In this document: piece by piece, positions 24,020 to 36,645 of the stretch
How the letters are laid out: each line of letters starts with the position of its first letter
Position numbering within the stretch: position 1 is the stretch's first letter
NCBI RefSeq assembly: GCF_000346465.2
Contig: NC_034014.1
Coordinates: forward strand, 16,011,505-16,075,504
Length of the DNA: 64,000 nucleotides
Source of the DNA: Prunus persica
Lineage: Eukaryota > Streptophyta > Magnoliopsida > Rosales > Rosaceae
Reading direction: 5' to 3'
Made by a program: the position numbers and the translations under genes
Notes under the pieces: model-generated
Database searches by the model: none
The model's input: the letters and a program-made list of their open reading frames with translations, nothing else
What the model was told of the DNA's origin: nothing

Positions 24020-25923
24020 CAAACTAAAATCCTGAAACAGAAATGTCTTTGGGGACTTGTTCCAAAAGATTAGATTCATCCAAGAGGATTTACTTTTAAC
24101 CCAGAAACAATTAGCCCAAAACCCCTACAATTCTTATCTATTTGATAAAGAACTCAAGTTAAACACTGATCTAAGGACTATGCTTGATCAAGAAGAAGTT
24201 TTTTATGCCCAAAAAGCAAGAGCTAACTGGCTTCAACTTGGGGATAAGAACACTAAATACTTTCACACTCAAGCTTTAATTAGAAGGAAACGTAATCAGA
24301 TCACTAGAATTAGGGATCCTAATGGGTTGTGGGTTGAGGGTGATGTTCTCCATCATACCTTTATTCAAGCTTTCAAGCTTATATTCACTGCTGATCAGAC
24401 TCCAAATCCTCTTCTAATGAGTAATTTTCTTCAACTTGTTGAGCCTTGCATCACTAGCCAAGATAATGTAAATCTGTTGGCTCCTGTTTCATATTTTGAG
24501 CTAGAGTATGTTGTGTGGAGTATAGGGCCTCTTAAAGCCCCTGGCCCTGACGGCTTGCAAGCAGTGTCCTACCAAAAATGTTGGAAGAATACTAAGAATA
24601 AGATTAAGGACCTAGTTAATGATTTCCTTATCAATAATGTTCCTCTACAGGATGTCAATCATACCAATATCGCCCTTATTCCTAAAGTTAATTCCCCGAA
24701 GACTGTTAACCAGTATAGGCCCATTAGTTTATGCAATGTCTCGTACAAAATTTTGATAAATCGTCTTAGACCTCTGCTTTCAAAATGCATATCCAGAAAC
24801 CAAGGAGCTTTTGCTCCAGGTAGATCTATTTTTGATAATATTCTTGTTGCTCATGAATTATTCCATGACTTTAAAAGAAAGAAAGTTAACAGAGGAGCTA
24901 TGGCCATTTAAGCTTGACCTTGAAAAAGCCTATGACCTCCTTGACTGGAGTTTCATTAGAGGCTGCTTGGCTCAATTTGGTTTTAGTAATGACTGGTGTG
25001 ATCGAATCATGAACTGTGTTTCTAGCACTTCCTTTTCCCTTCTTATTAATGGTTCTCCCTATTGTCACTTTAGGGCTTCCAGGGGAATTAGGCAGGGAGA
25101 TTCTTTGTCGCCTTATATTTTTATCCTTTGCATGGAGCCTTTTATTAGGCATTTAAATTGTATTGCAAGGAATCCTAAATCTAATATGGGTTTGCTCTCT
25201 TCCCCAGGAGGTGATCGTATCTCTAACATGGTCTTTGCTGACGATTGCCTTATTTTTGCTAGGGCAACTACCATGGCTGCCAAAAATATCAATACAGTGT
25301 TAGGTAATTTCTCTAAAGTTTCTGGTCAGAAAATTAACTTGCATAAGTCCACCATTTATTTTTCTGGAAATGTTCATTCAAAAGTCAGAGCCGTGCTAAG
25401 TAATCTTTTGCAGATTCAACATAAGACCACCTTAGGTCGTTACCTTGGCATCAACAACATTATCTTTTGGAAAGATCCTGCTAATGCCAATCTTTTGATC
25501 GAAAGAATTTGGTCTAAGTTTGTCGGTTGGAAGGCCAACACTTTATCTAAAGCTAGCCATCTCACTCTAATTAAGGCTAGTGTCTCTGGAATTCCTAACC
25601 ATACTCTTTCCTGTTTTAAATGTCCCAAAGAAGTTTGTAAGGAAATGAATGCTTGTTGTAGACCTTTTTTCTGGGCCAGTGACAAGAAGGTCCCCCCAAT
25701 TTCTTGGAAAGATATTTGTTTGCCAAAATATCTAGGAGGTCTAGGGGTTAGATCTGCTACTCTTTTTAATAAGGCGGGTTTAGCCAAATTAGGTTGGATC
25801 TGCTTGACTGATACTACCAATTGGTGGGCTCAAATCGTGACGAAAAAATTACTTAAAAAGAGATTGCTTTCTTTTTGTCAGAAAAAGGACTTCTCAGTCG
25901 CTTTCCTGGAAGGCTATCCTTGA
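24020..25923 (+). pseudogene. LINE reverse transcriptase (frameshifted)
   Basis: The frame 24057-24911 holds the fingers: LKAPGPDGLQ, HTNIALIPKVNSPKTVNQYR, PISLCNVSYKILINRL and NQGAFAPGRSIFDNI. A shift near 24905 moves to the frame ending at 25923, which holds LDLEKAYDLLDW, RGIRQGDSLSPYIFIL, the catalytic FADDCLIFA (the two Asp are present), GQKINLHKS and YLGI. This enzyme primes cDNA at the nicked target. The catalytic residues survive, but the frameshift and an upstream stop (TGA where Trp is expected, near 24032) make it a pseudogene. The frame is lost again near 25905. Confidence 0.9.
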
Positions 25924-26922
25924 TGTTCGGTCAGTTTTGCTTAAAGGTTGTAGATGGATTGTTGGTAATGGTCAATCCATTCCCTTCTGGACTGCTAATT
26001 GGGTATTCCCTTTCCCTTTGCTTGATTTAATTCCTGAGTTTTTGAGAAATAACTTGAATTTGAATCCTTCAAGTAATTGATGAAGATGTTATGGATCAAA
26101 TCCTTTCTATCCCTCTCCCTTTGTCTCCTCTGCATGATAAATTAGTCTGGGGGTCTGACCCCAATGGGAAGTTTTCTATTAAATCTGCTTATAATTTACA
26201 ATTGTAGGATAAGCCCTCACACCCGAGAACTCCTTTGCTGAAGAAAATGTGGAGCTTGACTTTGCCCCCTAAAGTCAAGCTACGCTTGGTTACTCATACG
26301 AAAAAGACTGCAAGTTCGAAGTCATTTACAAATACATACCTAATATTAATCCTGAATGCCCCTGTTGTAAGAATCACTTGGAGACTATTAACCATTTATT
26401 TTTTGAATGTCAATTTGCAGTTAATATTTGGAGGTGTACCTCTATCAATCCTACAACCTCAAATCAGAATTTTGATGGTATCAAGTGGCTAGATTTGCTC
26501 CCTTACATGAAGGATAAAAATGGCCTGAATATCCTCTCAAAAGCTCTCCTCCTCTGCTGGCAAATTTGGGAGGCTCGGAACAACTGTGTCTTTAAGAACA
26601 TGGCCCCCCATCTGGCTAGTGCTCTTACTGTTGCTGGTCAAGTTGGTCTAGACTTTTTTAAAAACAACTCCACTCCTCCCCTGAGGCCTAAAGGTGATCT
26701 GTCTATCAAGTGGAAGCCGCCTCCCCCCGATTGGATGAAATTAAATTTTGATGGTTCGGTGCGTGAACATATGGCTGCCAGTGGTTTTGTTATCCGAGAT
26801 TGGAATGGCAATGTTAGACTTGCGGGAGCTAAGAAGTTAGGACAGGTTTTGATCAATGTGGCGGAATGTTTAGCCCTTCGTGATGGCCTAGCCCATGCTA
26901 TCAATAATGGTTGGAGTAAAAT
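25924..26922 (+). pseudogene. LINE zinc-finger segment and RNase H, first part
   Basis: After a shift, KGCRWIVGNGQSIPFW and LTLPPKVKL lead to a zinc-binding segment CPCCKNHLETINHLFFEC near 26357-26410, typical of plant LINE C-termini (zf-RVT). The frame 26378-26941 continues into RNase H: WMKLNFDGSV (first catalytic Asp), GFVIRDWNG and AECLALRDGLAHA (catalytic Glu). It breaks at 26922, where the long LTR is inserted, and resumes at 30174. Confidence 0.85.
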
Positions 26923-29900
26923 TGTAACGACCCGGTCCTAAACTAATAATTAAATATGAAATTATTAAAGAAAAAGACAATATTACCCCAGAATATTTTA
27001 ATAGGTTTACATGTTGACTTGTTGACCGGGGAGACTTTGGTGAAATTGTTACATCCTGGTCCGAAAAAGTGTTAAAACAATTAAAAAGAGAATAAATTTA
27101 AATGTGGAAATAAATTGAAGTAAACATTAAAATAAAATGATTTGAATTAATTAAGGTTTTTGAGAAATTAAAACATTATTTAATATTAAAAGGGGCACAA
27201 AGGTCATTTTAAGTTTGGGAAAGAATTTAGAAATTCTGATTATATCATTTTGTAGAGCACGTCGAAACGAGTCCGTAAACACGTAGTGGTCTCAAATCGG
27301 AGTTGTAACGAAGAAATGGCGATCCAAAGAAGTTCAGTGGCATAATCGTAAATAGTTCGAAGTTCAGTTTTTTTAAAAACCCAGATTTCTTCTCTCTGGG
27401 CAGTTCGACCAGCTGACTTCCAAAGGTGATATCTCTCAACTCCGACCACCAATTGAAGCAAGACCAGTCCCATTAGAACCATCACACTTACCTCTTCCAG
27501 ACCCAACCTCTCGCTACCCCGATCCGCCGCTGTATTCGCCGGAAACAGCCAATAAAAGGGCGGTGTTGAACAGTTTTTTGGTAAACTTTCACCGGCTCGT
27601 TCTCCCTCCTCCGGCCACCGTTTCATGCGAGTGAGGTATGCTTTCTCACCTATTTTTCATGATCTAGCTGATGGTTGAGTAGGAATTTATCAACTTTGAG
27701 CCTAGTTAGTTCGATTTTCGAACCTCGATTCCGGCCACTTCGGGTCACTTTTTGGGGTAGATTTAAGAACTAAAGTGGTTCCAAATAGGGTGTTTTACCT
27801 AGGATAGGAAGCTGGGTTTCCAGCTTTGAAGATTTCCGGTTGCCGGAATTTGATCAAGCTACCCACTAGCTGCCAGCGCTTGTGGCGGCGCGTGGGCAGC
27901 ATAGTGAAGTCATTTTCAGAACCTAAAATGATTCTTGGTCCTCATGAGCGCGTAGAAATTCGCGGATATTAATTTGGACAACGTTTGAATCCCGAACGGA
28001 TCTCTCATATTGTGCGATTTCCGGGTTCAATGCATTTGAACCGTTGGATTGTAGTCAATTTTATATATGTTGATCTAGACAATCCCAGGATTGGGTAGGA
28101 TTTGACTGATCATAAATCGGAGCCCCGGATACTCCGAAAATGCCAAACCTAGGGCTAGGTTTATAGTAACCATACGATTGTGCAATTGTGAGTAATCCGA
28201 CCGTCCGATCGAGGTCAAACTCTCCGGACATATGTCCTAGGCAGGTTAGAACCTCTAGGAACTCTCAAATTGGAATTTTGAGGTCGTGGACCCCACAAGG
28301 TCCCAGGTTGACTTTTTGGGACTTTATCGCTTTTAAATGCCGAGATACTTTTAGACCGCTCTAAACCCTGGGAAGAGCTACTTTGAGGATAGAAATGACT
28401 TTAAAGTTGGTGCATGTACTTCTAGAAACCCAGGGCTAGGGTTTCGGATAAAATAACGTGGATGAGCTTTATTGTTTGTGTGTTTTAGGAAGTTCATGTA
28501 CGTACGAGTGTTCATTGGTTTAATTATGACAATAATTTCATGGATTAGATTACCATATCACTTATTATGAAATTATATGACTATGGAATAAGTAGATATG
28601 ATTGTATACATGTGGATTACTAAATTATATAAAAGTATTTGAAGATGTGATATAGTATGTGATGGTAAACCTAAAGGGTATTTACGATAATTGGAGATTA
28701 TGTAATTTTGAGAATTGATTTCTGGAAAATTGAGAAGAGAATATAAGCAGGGTTTGTGAAACAAGAGGACCTTTGAGATAAGTTTCAGAATATGTTTTTT
28801 AAACCCACCTCAGGAGTACCCCCAGTTGCCTTGAGACAGTTTGTTATTTATGATAATGCCCCATGAGTTTCGGGGACGCCTGAATCATGTGGTGCGAGGA
28901 TTGCCGCTCAGATTGAAGTATTATCTCTGAGACCTGCGAGGAATGCGGCTCGAATGGACTTGGTGTCTCCGGGACTTGCGAGGATTGCGGCTCAGATTGA
29001 AGTGTTATCTTTGAGACCTTCGAGGAATGCGGCTCGGTTAACTTTATGGTTCCGAGACCTGCGAGGATGGAATTGACTGACTAACATTGGAATTGACGGA
29101 TTATTAAAGGAATTGACGGATCGGAAATGGGGGTACTCCTAGGTAGAGAGAATTGAAGTCCTGAGATGTTTTTAAACTAAATTGAGGATTTTATATAGTT
29201 ACCATTATTTTCTTAAGCGTCACATTTGTTTTACAAGCGATAGATGGAAATATATATATATATAGATTCTAAGCAAGTTATTGATGTATAAAAATATATT
29301 TATTTATTTATGAACGTGAGTTTGATACAAGGGTGTTCGGAGCTTATAAATCTTTAACTTATTTAATTTTATTTAATTTTATTAAGTTTATTTATCTTTA
29401 TCTTGCATTATTTTATATAGTATTAAATAGCTTAAGTTTTTCTAGCATATTTTACCCTACGAGTCCTAGATATATTCGGACCGTGGGAGTGAGGATTGCG
29501 AACTAGGTTGACCAGATGTCTCCTAAGTTCAGCGAGAATTACAGGTCGGGACGTGTCACCAATGGTGTCATGAGGAATTGATGGTTATGGCTTTCCAAGC
29601 ATGGTTACTTGATATAAATGCTTTTATTTCTTCGTTTGATTGTATATTGCCATGTGAGAAATGCCAGAAAGCTTGAAACAGAAAGCTGAGATGAAATTTG
29701 AGAACTAGAGTGGTTTTGCAATGAAAGAACTACGTGTGGCTTGATCCCTCAGTAAGGGTACATAGGCAGCCTATAGGTACAAGGTGCAGCGACGAGTTAG
29801 AATGTTTGAAATTACCAATGCATTATTGTTGTTCTGAAAGTTGAGATAAATTTTATTAGCAGATTGATTTATTTGATTTATTGCAACCTCATACTAGAAT

Positions 29901-30168
29901 ATTATGATGCTTAATTTGTTTGGATATAATTGAATGCATGCTGAACGATTGAGTTATATAAATGTTTGATGATAGGTGAAAATTTTGGGGAATGAGTAAA
30001 TTGCCGGGGAAACTTTGTCGAATTTTTAGCAGAAGATAATCTTATTTTTTTAAAATGGATTTTTAGTTAGAAGGGCATTTTGGTCTTTGTGCCTGGCATT
30101 AGCCAAGTGTTGGACACTCACAGGGTTCTGCTCAGATTCCAAAGTGGAATTTGGGTCGGGTCCTGTCA
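26923..30168 (+). mobile_element. Long solo LTR, chromovirus-type, in the LINE
   Basis: Starts TGTAACGACCCGGTCC, ends GGGTCGGGTCCTGTCA, with identical 5-bp duplications AAAAT at 26918-26922 and 30169-30173. It is 3246 bp with no gag-pol, so it is a solo LTR. A second LTR-like start (TGTTACATCCTGGTCC) lies at 27047, and the first 124 bp resemble the related chromovirus LTR at 35.7 kb, so the LTR looks mosaic. It carries a 42-bp minisatellite and cuts the LINE RNase H. Confidence 0.85.
28897..29063 (+). repeat. 42-bp minisatellite, four units
   Basis: Units start at 28897, 28939, 28981 and 29023 with AGGATTGC or AGGAATGC; the last is 41 bp. Units 1 and 3, and 2 and 4, are more alike, suggesting a doubled two-unit block. 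Confidence 0.85.
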
Positions 30169-30173
30169 AAAAT

Positions 30174-30381
30174 TCTAATTGAAGGTGACTCCAAGCTTAT
30201 CATCGACTGCATAAACGAAAAAACTTTGGTTCCATGGAGTATCCATCTCTTGGTGCAAGATATCAGACTGCTTAGTTCCTTTTGTTATGAGTTTTCCTTC
30301 CAGCACGTCTTTTGCGGAGCAAACTTCACTGATGATGCTTTAGCTAGTTTAGGCCATAGCTTGAGCCCCTCCCACCTCTAG
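30174..30381 (+). pseudogene. LINE RNase H, C-terminal part, and ORF2 stop
   Basis: ILIEGDSKLIIDCINEK carries the third catalytic Asp region (EGDS). FCGANFTDDALASLGH follows, where the usual N.-A-D-A.LA end motif is slightly altered. The stop is at 30379-30381. A short 3' UTR leads to an A-rich tail ending near 30520, marking the LINE 3' end. Confidence 0.85.
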
Positions 30382-30520
30382 GATCGGGGGCTCCCTTTAA
30401 GTTGCTCTATTCCTTTTTATTTTGATTTATTGGGGCATGCGTGCCCTAGTGGGTTCCGGTTGTAAGGTTCCTTATTTTCCTATAAAATTTAAAAAATAAA
30501 ATAATAAATAAAAAAAAGAG

Positions 30521-32930
30521 AAGACCAAAGTTATCTTTTTTCCCCCCAGAATATATATGGCCTTGTGGCCCTAGTTCTAAGTTTTAAAATACAAATGGCT
30601 TCAATATGCTTATCAGTTACTGTTATAGTTGAACATGAAAACTCCATTTGCCAATATAGGATTCAAGAGAGAGACAATTATGGATAAATAATACTCATTC
30701 ATATATTGGTCGAAAAATTATAGATTTCTTTCAATCTCGGTCATTGGTTGCATTCTCTGTTATGTCAAAGATCTTATATTATATATAAAAAAGGATTTTG
30801 CAACTATGACGTATAAGATTTTGCATTCTCTGTCATGTCAAATTTGATTTATATTGGGTTCTATTTCTATAGTTTTTAGTATGATTCTTATTATTTTTTC
30901 TTTATCGGTTTTGTATTTTTCTCAGGCCTTTCACTTGTGAAGTATGGGGAAGAAGCCCTCGATCAAAAAGTCAACTTTCCAGAAACGCTGGGAAGGCAAA
31001 GTTGTAACTACTTAGGTAATGCCAAACAAGATGGCAAAGGGAGAAGAACAACCGATCTATTGTAACCACTGAGCGGGAAGAAAGTTCTGCACCATACCAC
31101 AAAACCCTTGCAGATCACCCTTTGTTTGGCGTGAAGCGATATATACACAAGAACCACAACTCATATGATCCCGTGCTACATGTTAATGTCGCTGGCCATT
31201 TATCTCACAAGGTACATATCCAATTGCATTTCAAATTTGCACAATTGCATTTCACATATGCAATTACCTGTATATTGTCTGGAAATTGTTAATTCAATTG
31301 CATTTAAAATTTGCGCAATTGGATTTCATATATGCAATTACCTGGCTGTTGTATGGCAATTGGATGAAATAAAAAATATGCAACTTGCCACAAAGTTTGC
31401 CCTGCTCTAGATAGATGTAGTCTTATGCTATATTAATTTTTTCGATGGCAATGCAATGTTCACCGTAGAATTTTGTGTATGCTGCTTTTCGATAAAGAAT
31501 ATCAGATCTGGAAGTAGTATAACACTCGCCTTTTCTTTTCTTTTCTTTTTTATTTATTTAGTTTTTTTCTTTTAGGCTACTTGCTTAAGCAAACTCTGTG
31601 TAAATTGTGTGTCTGAAAATCGGATACAACATTGCTTCAAAAAAATCTGATAGAGCAGTACTTCAAGACACTTATTTTATGTCTTTACTATCTTCTCAGC
31701 TCTTCTTCTTTTAAATAAATATTTTAAAAAACAAAATCTCAGCCCTTCTTCATTACTCCTCTAGTTAGTTACTAACATCCTCTCTTAGATCATATGGCTG
31801 GTCACATCCTTTCCTAAAACAAATAGAAGCTGCTAAACAGTTTTTTAATTTAGTGTCAGTTTTAATCTTATATGCATATGTTACTTAAGTATTTCTTACT
31901 TTCTTTTGGTTGGAAATATGTAGGAGACTTAAAATCTTCTCAAAGTTTGCAATTCATTGATCAATGTACCAAAAGATAGTGATGGATATTTGACAAATAT
32001 GAGATGCAAGTCAATTGAGCACATTAAGGGATGCAGCGGAAACTACAAACATGTTCTTCTTTGTGTCGGTTGTGACACTTGGAGTACTAGTATACTCCCA
32101 TTTTTATTGTTAACAAAAAAATATAATATAATATAAATCGAGATAAGCACGTAAATTGCATTTACAGTTTGCAATTGTACTATAGAGTTGTATTTTGAGA
32201 TTAGTGTATACTTATTGTCATGTTACTGACACCCTTTTCAATTTTGAGAATGTAAATAAAATATGTGATTTGTCAATGCAATTGACAAACAGGTAGTATC
32301 GTTTGCATTCTAGTCGTACAATTGACAAACAAAGCTGTTCCATTTACATTCCAGTTGCGCAATTGCCATTATTTATGTACCCACTAAATTAATGCTCCAA
32401 CTATTTATATAAATTTTGTTATGTACTCATGATTAAACATGGATGCAATTATATTTTCCTCGCTTTTTTGGTTGAAATTATATTTTCCTTGTGAATGTTG
32501 TCATATCATACTACTTTTTTGAACAGCGAGGCAACGTTTGGAATCCCAATATGCAATTGCCAATTTGCGGAACAACTTTTGCACTTTTGCATTGTTAGTA
32601 TACGAATACCAAAATTCATAATCAATAAATAATATCAAATCATTCAAACTTAATTGTATTTTAGACATGTTGTGCAATTAATGTGTTAATCAATAACATA
32701 CACACATTGACATAAATAAAGTTACGAAGCATTATATTTTCACATTTTAAGTATTATGCCACTGTGAATTCATAAGTATGCCATTGTGAGTCACATCAAA
32801 TTACATATTTTGCTTTCACTTAGCCACATCAAGTTTGTAATCGACGAACACGAACAGGCACCACATAATTGTCATTCCAACTTGTGAAAACTGACTACTT
32901 GATTAGAAATTGCCAAATGACCTATGTCAA
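30521..32930. other. AT-rich, no gene recognised
   Basis: No supportable gene. A short frame at 30940-31015 begins MGKKPSIKKSTFQKRWEG but stops at once. Between 31.2 and 32.6 kb the words CAATTGCATTT and CATATGCAATTACC recur, and AATTGCC words recur near 45.1 kb, so this and 43.3-45.2 kb may once have been one unit on either side of the repeat array. Confidence 0.4.
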
Positions 32931-32934
32931 AGGT

Positions 32935-34058
32935 AAATTAGGCTATTGAAACATTATGTATTAGGATAAATCTCAACGTTGTAAATTGTAATGAAGATGT
33001 GAAATCTCGTAAATGAGAATCAAAATCTTGTAATCTACAAGATTATGGATACAATTTACAAGTTTATGGAATCTTCATTTCCAAAATAGTGTAACATAAG
33101 TCCTTAATGTTGTAAACCCTTGTAAATTAGGCCATTACAATATTATGGATTAAAGTGAACCTTAATGTTGTAATCACCATGCGAGATCTCATAACTGGAA
33201 CCCAAATCTAGTAACGTACAAGATTAGGGATATACTTTACATATTATGGAACTCTCAAGTCCCAACTATTATAAAATGAGTCTTTAATGTTGTAAATTAT
33301 TGTTTTTACAACAATAAGGAACACTCTTTTATGACATTATGGTACCCTCGGTCCTTAAACTTTTAACAAAATTATTTACTAGAATAATGACCCATTTTAC
33401 GACGTTAAGGTACCCTCGGTCCTTAATCTTGTAAATCATTGTTTACTAGAATAAAGACCCATTTTATATCCCAAAGGTCCACCATTACCAATTCTTTATA
33501 ATGTGGATCCATATTCTTGTAAAAGACTTATTTACAACATTATGGATTTGGTGAACCCTAACATTGTAATCTATGAGCAAAACCTGGTAAATTGTTACCA
33601 AAAACTTGTAAGTTACGAGTTTAGGGATTCTCTTTACGATGTTATGGTACTCTCGGTCCTTAAACTTTTAACAAAATTATTTACTAGAATAAAGACCCAT
33701 TTTACATCGCTAAGGTCCACCATTACCAATTCCTTATAATGTAGATCCATATCCTTGTAAAATGGTGATTTACAACATTGTGGATTTGGTAAATCCTAAC
33801 ATTGTAATCTAGGAGCAAAACCTTGCAAATTGTTACCAAAAACTTGTAAGTTATGAGTTCAGGGATTCTCTTTACGATGTTATGGTACCCTCAGTCCTTA
33901 ATCTTGTAAAACATTTTTTACCAGAATAATGACCCATTTTACATCGCTAAGGTCCATCATTACCAATTCCTTGTAATGTGGATCCATATCCTTGTAAAAG
34001 GCTGATTTACAACATTATGAATTTGGTGAACCCTAACGTTGTAATCCAGGAGCAAAAC
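32935..34058 (+). repeat. Hairpin-bearing tandem repeat array, left half
   Basis: Units of about 238 bp: the word (G/A)GATCCATAT recurs at 33505, 33743 and 33980. Units carry CTTGTAA and TTTACAAC words, GGTACCCTCGGTCCTTAA and an inverted pair TTACAACATTATGG .. CCCTAACATTGTAA (33532-33570, also near 33770 and 34010). Units before 33.4 kb are more divergent. The array breaks at 34058 and resumes at 42571. Confidence 0.75.
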
Positions 34059-35876
34059 TGACAGGACTTGACCCAAATTCCCCTTTTAAATCCAAGCCGA
34101 ACCCTGTTCGTGATCGACACCTGGCAGGTGCCGAGCACAAATGACCTGGTTGCCCTTCTGGTTACAAACTTACTTTCATTTTTACCTTGACTTCTACTGA
34201 AAATTCGGCAGAGTCTCCCCTGTAATTTGTTCAATCCCAAAATTACACCTGTCAAAACAAGCATATATACATAACCCAACTTCTAGCATGCGTATATATA
34301 TACAATCAACAGTAAAGTTCGAGCCCAGGGGCAATATCAGAGCATCTATACAGATTAATTTACAAGAAGAACATTTGGAGGGTCAAGGGCCCTACACTAA
34401 GCTGAAGAGATGCAGGAAGCGGAAACTGCCCTGTGGTGGCTTTCAAATGCACGTCTACGGCCTGGGGGCTCAAAACATTTAAAAGGTGAGTGGACCCAAA
34501 AACAAAGTTTTAAGAAAAATAGCATAAGAACATACTAACCCCACCGTGAAAACAATTATACAAAACTAATTCATTCTTTTAATCATATACATACTGAAAT
34601 CAATGCACTCATATATATATAAATATATGTCAAGCAAACTCATATCATCTTTAAACTCTTAAAAGCACTGAAATCAGTTTAAAACTACCACCTAGGTGTA
34701 CCCCTTAAATTCTGTCAATTCCTGATAAGGTCAATTCCTGATAATCCGTCAATTCCCCTGGTAGGTCTCGGTGACACAAAATCAACCTGAGCCGCAAACT
34801 GGCAGGATTCAGGGGACCGTAGTCAGCCTGATCCTCATTCCTGGACCTCACGGTCCGGGCGTCCCCGAAACTCGTGAAGCAAATGTCAAGCGCGCTGACA
34901 AAACTGAAGGCAACTTGGATGTCCGTGGACATCGTCATATCCGAAGGCAACATATACCGAAGGCAACCTGTTTCTATAACTGGGTACCTAAGGTGGCTTA
35001 AGAAAATCTAAAAATCTTTGAAAAATATGATAAATAACTGAATTTTTGTTAAATCTAGAACTTTGCTGCCATTTATCTGTTATTTAGCTAAAATTTCCTT
35101 TTCCTATATCCATAACGGATATCTCACTCGGTAGCATGTGAATTCAAAACATTTAAAAGCATATATCAACTAATAAAACACTAATCTTTGAATAAAACGT
35201 ATTCAAGATCAAATATTGTAACTAAATAGCATAAATTCATTTATGAAAACAAAGAGTCCACTCACAGCTGGTCCGAGCTCGCTGGACCTTTTGGAGGTCC
35301 CTCCTGCTGGTCAACTGGTGCCCGGGTGCCTCACTCGTCCAATTTGGTGGCTGGATGAAGGAGAACGAAAGCTTGGAAGTTATGTCAACTCCGGCGTGAT
35401 CTCGAGCATTTTCCGGCAAAAAACAGCGGTTCCAAGGGCAGGGACCGGTTGGGAAAGGAAGAGGAAGCAGTGGTGGTTCGATTGGGTTCGGTCCCGTCGG
35501 TCGGAGTGGAGTGTGGCGATGGTTATGGAGGTTTGAAGGTAACGGTTTAAAATAGGGGGGGCCTGCTGGTCGAGAGAGAAGAGTGAGGGAGGAGAGAGAG
35601 ACAGTCAGTTTTTAAAAAAAATCCTGATTTCAAAATTACCATTTTCTCCTTCTACGTATTTTGACCGTATTTTCTTCGTTACAACTCCGATTCGAGTCCA
35701 CTCCGTGTCTACGGACTCATTTCATTGTACTCTACGCAACGATGCAAGTGAAATAGTCAAATTCTTTCTCGGTCAAAAAGTCAAGTTTTCCTTTACTAGA
35801 ATATTCTAAGGGCAAAAGTGTCCTTTCTTCTTAATAGTTTAATAGTTAACTATTAATTAAGGTTTGGGTCATTACA
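34059..35876 (-). repeat. Left LTR (3' LTR) of the chromovirus
   Basis: Plus-strand TGACAGGACTTGACCC .. GGGTCATTACA, so TGTAATGACCC .. CCTGTCA on the element strand. 1818 bp. Confidence 0.9.
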
Positions 35877-35892
35877 ATCTACCCCCTTATAA
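35877..35892 (-). other. Polypurine tract of the chromovirus
   Basis: Minus strand TATAAGGGGGTAGAT directly upstream of the 3' LTR; it would prime plus-strand DNA. Confidence 0.75.
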
Positions 35893-35922
35893 AACATTTC
35901 GTCCTCGAAATTTACGTACCTG

Positions 35923-36594
35923 TCACTCGAAGAGGTAAGGGTACTGTTCCCGCATTTGGTCCTCGGGTTCCCATGTAGCCTCTTTCACATTATGACTTCT
36001 CCACAAGACCTTCACGAGTGGGATCTCCCTCGAACGCAATACTTGCATCTTCCAATCCAAAATATGGACTGGTTGCTCTATATAAGTCAAATCTTCTTGT
36101 AATTCTATTGGTTGTTCTTCCAAAACATGAGAAGGATCAGAAATGTACTTCCGAAGCATCGAGACATGGAATACATCGTGCAACAGGGAAAGATCTGAAG
36201 GTAAAGCAAGCCTGTAAGCTACTGGGCCCATACGCCCCACGATCTCATATGGCCCAATATAGTGAGGACTTAGTTTTCATCGCCTCCCAAATCTCATTAC
36301 GCCCTTCCAAGGCGATAACTTCAGAAATGCCCAATCACCAACCTCAAACTGGAGGTCTTTCCTTCTATTGTCTGCATAGCTCTTTTGTCGGTCCTGGGCT
36401 ACCTTGAGTCGTTCTCTAATTATTTTCACATGTTCCTTCATCCGTTCAACATCATCTGACACTTCCAATCTGTGCTCACCTACTTCATCCCAATAAAATG
36501 GAGTTCTACACTGTTTCCCATATAAGGCATCAAATGGAGACATCTTGATACTCACCTGGTAGCTGTTATTATAGGCAAACTGCATAAGTGGCAA
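35923..36594 (-). pseudogene. Chromovirus integrase C-terminus and chromodomain
   Basis: The frame 36594-36277 reads PLMQFAYNNSYQVSIKMSPF and then GDWAFLKLSPWKGVMRFGRR, the GPY/F-type integrase end. A stop near 36276 interrupts it. The frame 36240-35923 continues MGPVAYRLALPSDLSLLHDV, then VHILDWKMQVLRSREIPLVK and VLWRSHNVKEATWEPEDQM, a chromodomain with its usual W..H....ATWE pattern. Chromodomains of this clade steer integration to marked chromatin. It is non-functional here because of upstream stops. Confidence 0.85.
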
Positions 36595-36645
36595 CTTCTC
36601 ATCCTAGTCACCTCGAAACTGCAGTGCACAAGGTCTCAGCATATC

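Larger units (their letters stand above)
18905..30520 (+). mobile_element. L1-type LINE, split by three nested insertions
   Basis: Four blocks in the same direction form one element: 18905-19946, 22902-23258, 24020-26922 and 30174-30520. They carry, in order, an ORF1 remnant, an AP-type endonuclease, reverse transcriptase, a zinc-finger segment and RNase H, and end in an A-rich tail (30480-30520). The interruptions have target duplications, so the LINE predates them. It is 5'-truncated, because most of the usual ORF1 RNA-binding region is missing. No target duplication of the LINE itself was found. Confidence 0.85.

Noticed and set aside
30151..30170. Start of the 76-residue frame as a new gene start
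   Set aside because: Its first codons lie in LTR sequence; the real reading is the LINE RNase H resuming at 30174.
34007..34279. 90-residue minus-strand frame at the chromovirus edge
   Set aside because: It spans the junction between array and LTR, so it cannot be a natural gene.
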